Of a stretch of DNA of 10,252 bases, positions 5,860 through 10,252 are shown piece after piece. This DNA comes from an uncultured Bacteroidota bacterium. GTDB taxonomy: Bacteria; Bacteroidota; Bacteroidia; Chitinophagales; Chitinophagaceae. The notes beneath the pieces were generated by a model, which was given only the letters and a program-made list of their open reading frames with translations, ran no database searches and was not told the DNA's origin. The translations under genes were made by a program, and so were the position numbers. The stretch's first letter is position 1. Each line of letters begins with the position of its first letter. The stretch spans positions 1 through 10,252 of the forward strand of contig CAIVKT010000016.1 of NCBI GenBank assembly GCA_903906615.1, read 5' to 3'.

Positions 5860-5900
5860 GGGTGCAGTCACCCAACCATTTCTATTGTAAATCGGTCTTA
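5860..5900 (+). promoter_or_regulatory. Candidate ECF-type autoregulatory promoter and operator-like hairpin
   Basis: GGGTG-CAGT-CACCC (5860-5873) is a perfect 5-bp stem with a 4-base loop. Directly after it comes AACC (5874-5877), then a 16-nt spacer, then GGTCTTA (5894-5900). An AAC-containing -35 and a GTC-containing -10 element at 16-nt spacing is the general layout of promoters used by ECF sigma factors, which often drive their own operon. Transcription would start near 5907, about 24 nt before the TTG start codon. No TAnnTTTG box with a properly spaced -33 is found here. This is by eye, without a motif search. Confidence 0.4.
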
Positions 5901-5930
5901 TTGTATAGTAGTGATTAATAACAAATATAC

Positions 5931-6503
5931 TTGTCTATAGCTTTGGCATATACTACAGGTCATGCCAGTGAGCTTGAGCAGCTCATCCAGGGGTGTATTC
6001 GCAACGAGCGCGCTGCACAGGAGAAGCTATACCATTTATTTTACCCGAGAATGATGGCGTTGGTGCGCAGATATATAGACCAGGAGATGCAGGCGGAAGA
6101 GGTATTGAATAATGGCTTTTTAAGAGGATTTCAGAAGATAAAGCAATATAATTTCCAGGGTTCGTTCGAGGGTTGGCTGCGCAAGATCGTATTTCATGCT
6201 GTGGCCGACTATGTGAAGCAGAACGCACGTTATTCATCGAATATAGTGCTGGTGGAGAAAGATGAGCTGGTGCATAAGGACCATGCTGATAAATTGTATT
6301 ACGACCAACTGATAGAACTGGTGCAGATGCTGCCGGATGCCACGCGAACGGTTTTTAATATGTACGTAATGGAAGGCTTTACGCACAAAGAGATCGGGAA
6401 TATACTGGGCATAAGCGAGGGTACATCGAAGTGGCATTTATCGGAAGGGAGAAAGGTGTTGAAGGAAAAAATAGAAAAACTGGAATTGCATTTTAAGATA
6501 TAG
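5931..6503 (+). CDS. ECF-type RNA polymerase sigma-70 factor
   Basis: This 190-residue protein has normal length for an ECF sigma factor. Region 2 (about residues 25-97) runs from RNERAAQEKLYHLFYPRMMALVRRY through EEVLNNGFLRGFQKIKQY to GSFEGWLRKIVFHAVADYVK, binding core polymerase and the -10 element. Region 4 (about 125-182) holds LVQMLPDATRTVFNMYVMEGFTHKEI and the helix-turn-helix GNILGISEGTSKWHLSEGRK that reads the -35 element. No ATG exists before region 2 (first Met pair at 41-42), so the start is a TTG, at 5931 or 5943; an in-frame TAA at 5919 bounds the choice. It is followed 33 nt later by the barrel protein gene, its likely anti-sigma factor and operon partner. Confidence 0.93.
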   Translation: MSIALAYTTGHASELEQLIQGCIRNERAAQEKLYHLFYPRMMALVRRYIDQEMQAEEVLNNGFLRGFQKIKQYNFQGSFEGWLRKIVFHAVADYVKQNARYSSNIVLVEKDELVHKDHADKLYYDQLIELVQMLPDATRTVFNMYVMEGFTHKEIGNILGISEGTSKWHLSEGRKVLKEKIEKLELHFKI

Positions 6504-6536
6504 AACTCATTTAGTAAAAAAATAAAACTTATCCAT

Positions 6537-8690
6537 ATGGATAAAAATTTCATAAACGTCGATGACCTGGTAAGGCAGCGGCTCGAAGGCAGGGAGGAGC
6601 GCGAGCCCTCCGGCGCATGGCTGAACATGCGGGAGCTGCTGGATGAAAAAATGCCACAACGCAAGGTTGTGCCGTTTTTCTGGAACCGCATGTTTGGTGC
6701 GGTAGGTATTGCGGCCCTTCTGGGCCTCATCAGCGTGGGCGGCTATGAGCTTTCCGCGTACAAAGAATTGGGGCATACCGCTCCTGTTGCTTCAGCTGCA
6801 ACAGTAGCCGCGCCAACCGGCACAGTCCATAATGATGCTACGCCTGCCGATGTGGCAACCGACCGCCGCCTGAACGCAACAGGAGTGACTGATGATGCCG
6901 CAAAACCTGCAGATGCAACAGGTGTGGCTGCGCATAAAGCAGCACATAAAAAGACAGCAACTGATAACACAAACAATACAACAACTAAACCAGCTAAAAA
7001 CAATTCACAGACTGCTACTGAAAATACAGCTACTACAGGCACAGCCCCGAGCAGGGCGACAGATAACAAAGTTGCCAATAATAATACTACTACTACAGCG
7101 CACAGCAAAAAGAATACTACAAAGCCAACCGAAACAGCTACTGCCGCTGTGGTGAAACATACTACAGCTAAGAGCGATAAGCAAAGCCAACCAGCGGCAA
7201 CAGCTGTTGCGGGTACAACTGCTGCAGCCAGCCAGCCTGTAAGCGACAATAGTAAGGTTGCAGCAACAGTAAGACACAATGATGCTATAACGCACCATAA
7301 AGCAGCCAATCGCAAGACTGGTGCGGCCTCACAGCCGGTAGTTGCGACAACAACCGCAGGCAATAGCTCAACTGCGGTAGCAGCAAATGATAAAGACGCT
7401 GTAGCTAAAACAGATAACAATACTACTGATGTGCATAACATGCCATTGAGCAGCAGCTCAACTCCTGCAAATAATGCATCTGAGTCGGTGCCGGGCAAGG
7501 TGAGTGGTAACAATATGGTTTCCAACAAGGCTTCTATACCTGTGGCTAATAGTACAGCGCCGGGCAATACTACCGGCAAGCCTGCAAACACAACAACAGG
7601 AACGGCAGGAAACGGCACACCAAAAACCGCTACTGTAGGTAAGTTGCCTAACAATACCACTGCCAACAACAGCAAGGGCAAGAGAGTGATAGAAAGGATG
7701 GTTGTATTTCAGCGTACTATTAAGACAGTAAAAACTGAGCAGAGCGAAAGCAAGTACCATATAGATACCGTATCTATAGAAACACTGACAGAAGAACTGG
7801 GAATGGCCAATCCGGCCATTAGCAATCCGGCAAATAGTGCTGCTGCTAAAAAGGGTAACCTGGGTAATATGATCAATACTACCACAGATGCAGATGGCGC
7901 AACTATACTTCCGGGTTCGGCTTCAAGCGCCACAAACGCACCGGGCGCTGCTGCCAAGACCAATGCTGCCACGAAGAATAGCGGTAGTGTATCGCCTGTT
8001 GAAAAGCTGAAAGAAGAATTTAATGATGTGAAGACAAAGGTGTCGCTTATACGCTTTGCGCCGGGCCTTACTGCCGGTATCAACAGTACTTTCTTTGGCC
8101 CTAACAGCTTTAAAGGATTCCAGTTTGGCCTCAGCGGTGAGTTGTTCTTTAACGATGACCTTGGCCTGATGGCTGAGTTTAAATACTTCCACCGCATCAA
8201 TAACGACTACCAGGTAAATGACAACTACTACAACTACCTGAATAATGGCACTAAGCAGTTGATGCTGAATTCGTACAGTTTCTCCGCGCTGCACAGCCTG
8301 GAGTTGCCGATCAGCATACGCTACAGCAAGGGCAACTTTACTTTTATTGCGGGCGGCAACATTGTATATTCATTCTCCATCAATACAGGCGCTGCTACGA
8401 TAGCATCTCCTACAGCGCCTGTGGCCACGAACTTATCGCCCGCGCAGGCTAATGATAACAAGCCGCAACTGAATGCTTCTGATTTCAATTCAAGGTTCGG
8501 CCTTGGCTACCTGTTTGGTTTTGCCTACAAGGTATCTCCGAATGTAACCCTCGACCTGCGCGATGTACAGTCGTTCTGGGACAACGCAGGATCTGCGGGC
8601 GCTAAGTCAGTATCTACACAGTTGTATAAAAGCCCTTCATTCCAGTTCTCGCTCAACTACCGCCTAGGTAAAAAGAACAGGGGGGAATAA
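6537..8690 (+). CDS. Dual membrane-spanning anti-sigma factor-like protein with outer-membrane beta-barrel
   Basis: The protein has 717 residues. Residues 1-50 form a short charged cytoplasmic segment (VDDLVRQRLEGREEREPSGAWLNMRELLDEKMPQR), one helix at about 52-72 (MFGAVGIAALLGLISVGGY) crosses the inner membrane, and about 73-486 is a Thr/Ala/Asn/Lys-rich linker broken by an ordered patch at 381-421 (RVIERMVVFQRTIKTVKTEQ... YHIDTVSIETLTEEL). Residues ~503-711 carry about eight amphipathic strands ending in FQFSLNYRL, an 8-stranded barrel of the porin/PorT-like kind. There is no cleavable signal peptide; the helix is internal. Together with the ECF sigma gene 33 nt upstream, this fits an anti-sigma factor anchored in both membranes, as described for Dma proteins of B. 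thetaiotaomicron. The anti-sigma role is inferred from position and architecture. The ATG at 6537 has an A-rich leader. Confidence 0.88.
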   Translation: MDKNFINVDDLVRQRLEGREEREPSGAWLNMRELLDEKMPQRKVVPFFWNRMFGAVGIAALLGLISVGGYELSAYKELGHTAPVASAATVAAPTGTVHNDATPADVATDRRLNATGVTDDAAKPADATGVAAHKAAHKKTATDNTNNTTTKPAKNNSQTATENTATTGTAPSRATDNKVANNNTTTTAHSKKNTTKPTETATAAVVKHTTAKSDKQSQPAATAVAGTTAAASQPVSDNSKVAATVRHNDAITHHKAANRKTGAASQPVVATTTAGNSSTAVAANDKDAVAKTDNNTTDVHNMPLSSSSTPANNASESVPGKVSGNNMVSNKASIPVANSTAPGNTTGKPANTTTGTAGNGTPKTATVGKLPNNTTANNSKGKRVIERMVVFQRTIKTVKTEQSESKYHIDTVSIETLTEELGMANPAISNPANSAAAKKGNLGNMINTTTDADGATILPGSASSATNAPGAAAKTNAATKNSGSVSPVEKLKEEFNDVKTKVSLIRFAPGLTAGINSTFFGPNSFKGFQFGLSGELFFNDDLGLMAEFKYFHRINNDYQVNDNYYNYLNNGTKQLMLNSYSFSALHSLELPISIRYSKGNFTFIAGGNIVYSFSINTGAATIASPTAPVATNLSPAQANDNKPQLNASDFNSRFGLGYLFGFAYKVSPNVTLDLRDVQSFWDNAGSAGAKSVSTQLYKSPSFQFSLNYRLGKKNRGE

Positions 8691-8703
8691 GAGAGAAAGG
8701 ATC

Positions 8704-8749
8704 ATTAACCAATGAACCCCGAAGCAATGCTTTGGGGTTCTTGGTTAAT
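8704..8749 (+). terminator. Terminator hairpin after the sigma/barrel operon
   Basis: ATTAACCAA (8704-8712) pairs with TTGGTTAAT (8741-8749), and GAACCCC (8714-8720) pairs with GGGGTTC (8734-8740), with a single T bulge. The loop can also pair in part (AAGCA / TGCTT). This strong hairpin lies 14 nt after the stop codon. The 3' flank is A/T rich but has no U run. Confidence 0.7.
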
Positions 8750-8803
8750 CAAAGAAATTATTATCAAAGTAACGGCATATAAAGGCTAAAGTGTTGCGCA
8801 GTT

Positions 8804-8838
8804 CAGATTTGACAACTTTTAAAAAGTTGTCAAATCTT
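8804..8838. repeat. Dispersed palindrome, copy 2
   Basis: It has the same sequence and the same central A (so the same orientation) as 430-464, differing only in the final base (T for G). The perfect palindrome here is 33 nt (8805-8837). It lies in non-coding DNA between the operon terminator and the other repeats. Confidence 0.85.
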
Positions 8839-8855
8839 ACATTAAGAATTTGGAA

Positions 8856-8888
8856 TTTAGTCCAGATAGCTATCCGGATAGGATTTGG
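8856..8888 (+). repeat. 33-bp degenerate direct repeat, copy 1
   Basis: It begins TTTAGTCC, holds the palindromic core ATAGCTAT, and ends GGATTTGG. It matches 9057-9089 at 28 of 33 positions without gaps. Confidence 0.65.
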
Positions 8889-8957
8889 TTCGTCCGCAAT
8901 TTAAATTTTCGCATGAAAAATAGAGCAATAACACCCGCGCGATAGCGTGTACATTAG

Positions 8958-9017
8958 CGCTCCCTCTCTTTTGGAGAGAGCCTGTCCCGCTTCTTCAGCG
9001 GGAGCTGGTGAGAGGTC
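8958..9017. repeat. Structured intergenic element with two hairpins
   Basis: CTCTCT / AGAGAG (8964-8969, 8975-8980) and CCCGCT / AGCGGG (8986-8991, 8997-9002) form adjacent hairpins, and the final GAGAGG can pair back to the opening CCTCTC. It resembles the widely dispersed CCCTCTCC...GGAGAGGG...GGTGAGG type of intergenic repeat known from many bacterial genomes. It has no coding potential. Confidence 0.55.
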
Positions 9018-9056
9018 AAACACAGCATAGGGAATGCGAAGATTTGGAAGGCAACC

Positions 9057-9089
9057 TTTAGTCCCTATAGCTATCGTGATGGGATTTGG
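9057..9089 (+). repeat. 33-bp degenerate direct repeat, copy 2
   Basis: This is the partner of 8856-8888; the core ATAGCTATC is conserved. Its last 9 bases run into the heptamer array that begins at 9081. Confidence 0.65.
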
Positions 9090-9143
9090 GATTTGGATTT
9101 TGGAATTTGGAATTTGGATTTTGGAATTTGGATTTTGGAATTT
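9081..9143 (+). repeat. Nine-unit heptamer tandem array
   Basis: Nine 7-bp units in unbroken phase: GGGATTT twice, then GGATTTT, GGAATTT, GGAATTT, GGATTTT, GGAATTT, GGATTTT, GGAATTT. The last part is also three copies of a 14-mer (9095-9108, 9116-9129, 9130-9143). It ends 3 bp before the stop codon of the convergent transporter gene, so it lies in that gene's 3' untranslated region. Confidence 0.9.
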
Positions 9144-9146
9144 AAA

Positions 9147-9932
9147 TCACTCACTCGCTTTGCCCATGGCTACATTCTTCATCTTGTGTGTTGTTTCTTC
9201 ACCAAGGTAGCGGGCTATACCTCTTTCAATGATATAAAGGAGTGGGGTAAGCACTATGGCCATAGTGGCTTTATAGGCATAGTTGACCAGCCCTATTGCC
9301 AGCACCCTTTGGTAAGACCATCCCTTGCCTATCTTAAAGGCAATGAACAATACAATGAAGCTATCCACCAGTTGGGATATAATGGTAGAGCCTGTGGAGC
9401 GCAGCCACACATACTTTTCGCCCGTTACCCGCTTGATGCGGTGAAACACCCACACATCTACCAACTGGCTGAGCAGGAAGGCAACCACGCTACCCGCTAT
9501 GATCCACATGCCCTGCCCGAAGATATTGGAGAAGGCGGCCTGCATATCCGGTACGCCGGTACTCTTTTGGCTGCCCTGCCAGAAGTTGGTATCTGCCGGC
9601 ATTTGTATGGCGAGGTAGAACATGAGGAAGGCGTAGCAAATGAGCCCGATGGCGATAAAGGAGATCCGGCGCACCGCTTTAGGGCCATAGTATTCATTGA
9701 CAATATCCGTCATGATGAACTCCAATGGCCACAGCAGCACCCCACAGGTAAGCGTGAAGGTAAGCCCGCCCTCGCCCAGCAAAGTGAACGGGTGCGGCGC
9801 CATGCTGAATACCTTTTCCAGGGAAAATAGCTTACCCCCTATGCACTCCGCTATGATGGCATTGGCTACAAAGAAAGAGGTGAGAAATACGAATAGCCGG
9901 GTTGGCTTGTCTTTCAATATATTGTCGATCAT
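9147..9932 (-). CDS. Queuosine precursor transporter (YhhQ/VUT family)
   Basis: The 261-residue integral inner-membrane protein has about six to seven hydrophobic segments. Family signatures are present: LWPLEFIMTDIVNEYYGPK (68-86), SQLVDVWVFHRIKR (155-168), and WLRSTGSTIISQLVDSFIVL (176-195), with the doubled SQLVD motif. Members import preQ0/preQ1-type 7-deazaguanine precursors (or related bases) used to make queuosine at tRNA wobble position 34. No other queuosine genes are in the window, so the exact substrate is inferred from the family. It starts at ATG 9930-9932 (MIDNILKDKPTRLFVFLTSF) and is divergent from the 10078 gene with 145 bp between them. The C-terminus (HKMKNVAMGKASE) is cytosolic-looking and ends beside the heptamer array. 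Confidence 0.93.
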   Translation of the reverse strand: MIDNILKDKPTRLFVFLTSFFVANAIIAECIGGKLFSLEKVFSMAPHPFTLLGEGGLTFTLTCGVLLWPLEFIMTDIVNEYYGPKAVRRISFIAIGLICYAFLMFYLAIQMPADTNFWQGSQKSTGVPDMQAAFSNIFGQGMWIIAGSVVAFLLSQLVDVWVFHRIKRVTGEKYVWLRSTGSTIISQLVDSFIVLFIAFKIGKGWSYQRVLAIGLVNYAYKATMAIVLTPLLYIIERGIARYLGEETTHKMKNVAMGKASE

Positions 9933-9976
9933 GGGTGATTGCTTAATGATACAAATGGCCGGGTCTAAAAATGCCT

Positions 9977-9984
9977 CAAAAATA
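9977..9984 (-). promoter_or_regulatory. Probable -7 box for the transporter gene
   Basis: On the - strand, TATTTTTG matches TAnnTTTG and lies 44 nt before the ATG at 9932. No clear TTTG is seen at the -33 spacing. Confidence 0.4.
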
Positions 9985-10077
9985 GTATAATAAATGTTTG
10001 CTCAGATCACCTGTGCCCCTGTGCCGGAAAATTCGGTAACCATAATTGAAAAAACTATTTTATTTTACGCAGGCAAA

Positions 10078-10252
10078 ATGGCTAAAAAAGTAAATAAGCA
10101 AATACCACCCAATGCCCTGCCCGCAAATGCCAAAGGGGATGGGCGTACGTGGCTATCTATGAACAGGAAATTGGCTATCCTGCTGGGGCTGGTAGCCTTC
10201 GTGGTATATGCCAATACCCTCAATAACGGTTATGTGCTGGATGATATAAACA
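10078..10252 (+). CDS. N-terminus of a membrane protein, probably GT-C glycosyltransferase or TPR type (3' truncated)
   Basis: 58 codons are visible. A basic, Pro/Asn-rich cytosolic head (MAKKVNKQIPPNALPANAKG) is followed by a helix (RKLAILLGLVAFVVYANTL) and then NNGYVLDDIN. The 'YANTL.NGYVLDDI' motif right after the first helix is typical of Bacteroidota multi-pass proteins related to PMT/GT39-type glycosyltransferases, often with C-terminal TPR repeats, where the DD pair sits in the first periplasmic loop. The gene runs off the window, so the class is a guess from the N-terminus. The ATG at 10078 follows an A-rich leader (GCAGGCAAA). Confidence 0.7.
   Translation, partial: MAKKVNKQIPPNALPANAKGDGRTWLSMNRKLAILLGLVAFVVYANTLNNGYVLDDIN

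Noticed and set aside
5938..5945. TAGCTTTG as the sigma gene's housekeeping -7 box
   Set aside because: It lies inside the coding start, has no -33 at proper spacing, and transcription from it would leave no start codon before region 2.
6743..7681. Long - strand open frame (312 codons) opposite the barrel gene
   Set aside because: It is the antisense of the Thr/Ala/Asn-rich linker; its Val/Leu/Ala-rich translation follows from that codon bias. It has no start context and no family resemblance.
9093..9830. + strand open frame of 245 codons opposite the transporter gene
   Set aside because: It is the antisense of a clear YhhQ-family gene, and its N-terminus is just the heptamer array translated (MDFGIWNLDFGIW...).

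Overview
The window looks like chromosomal DNA of a Bacteroidota bacterium, most likely of the Chitinophagaceae/Chitinophagales type. The evidence is a type IX secretion C-terminal sorting domain, promoters of the TTTG / TAnnTTTG type, A-rich leaders without strong Shine-Dalgarno sites, an ECF sigma factor paired with a beta-barrel protein, and intergenic spacers full of short palindromes and tandem repeats. I see no phage, plasmid, integrase, rRNA or tRNA gene.

Layout: (1) 1-329 is the 3' end of a secreted T9SS-cargo gene. (2) 330-497 holds a terminator hairpin inside a truncated second copy of the next gene's 3' end, followed by a 35-nt palindrome that recurs near 8804. (3) 498-1415 (-) is a TIGR01777/YfcH-type nucleotide-sugar-epimerase-like oxidoreductase. 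(4) 1565-1759 (+) is a 64-residue protein of unknown function, convergent with (5) trhO, 1774-2844 (-), a tRNA U34 hydroxylase. (6) 2998-4059 (+) is a membrane protein joining a YcxB-like region to a GspG-like pseudopilin domain. (7) 4077-4289 (+) is an orphan antitoxin-like protein. (8) 4415-5341 (+) is a stand-alone RlmK-type RNA methyltransferase. (9) 5342-5930 is a repeat-rich gap with a 26-bp inverted-repeat element and a candidate ECF-type promoter. (10) 5931-6503 and 6537-8690 (+) form an ECF sigma factor operon with a 717-residue protein. (11) 8691-9146 is a second repeat-rich gap. (12) 9147-9932 (-) is a queuosine precursor transporter. (13) From 10078 (+) begins a membrane protein cut by the window edge.

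The most notable locus is the sigma factor operon. Its second gene encodes, in one chain, a short cytoplasmic N-terminus resembling an anti-sigma domain, one inner-membrane helix, about 410 residues of Thr/Ala/Asn-rich periplasmic linker with a small ordered patch, and a C-terminal 8-stranded outer-membrane barrel. This matches the architecture of the dual membrane-spanning anti-sigma factors described in Bacteroides thetaiotaomicron, so the pair probably senses outer-membrane state and passes it directly to transcription. A sequence resembling an ECF promoter lies just upstream, suggesting autoregulation.

Two genes touch tRNA modification (trhO and the queuosine precursor transporter) and one touches rRNA modification, but they are not in one operon and I infer no joint pathway. 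The other genes look like independent housekeeping units.
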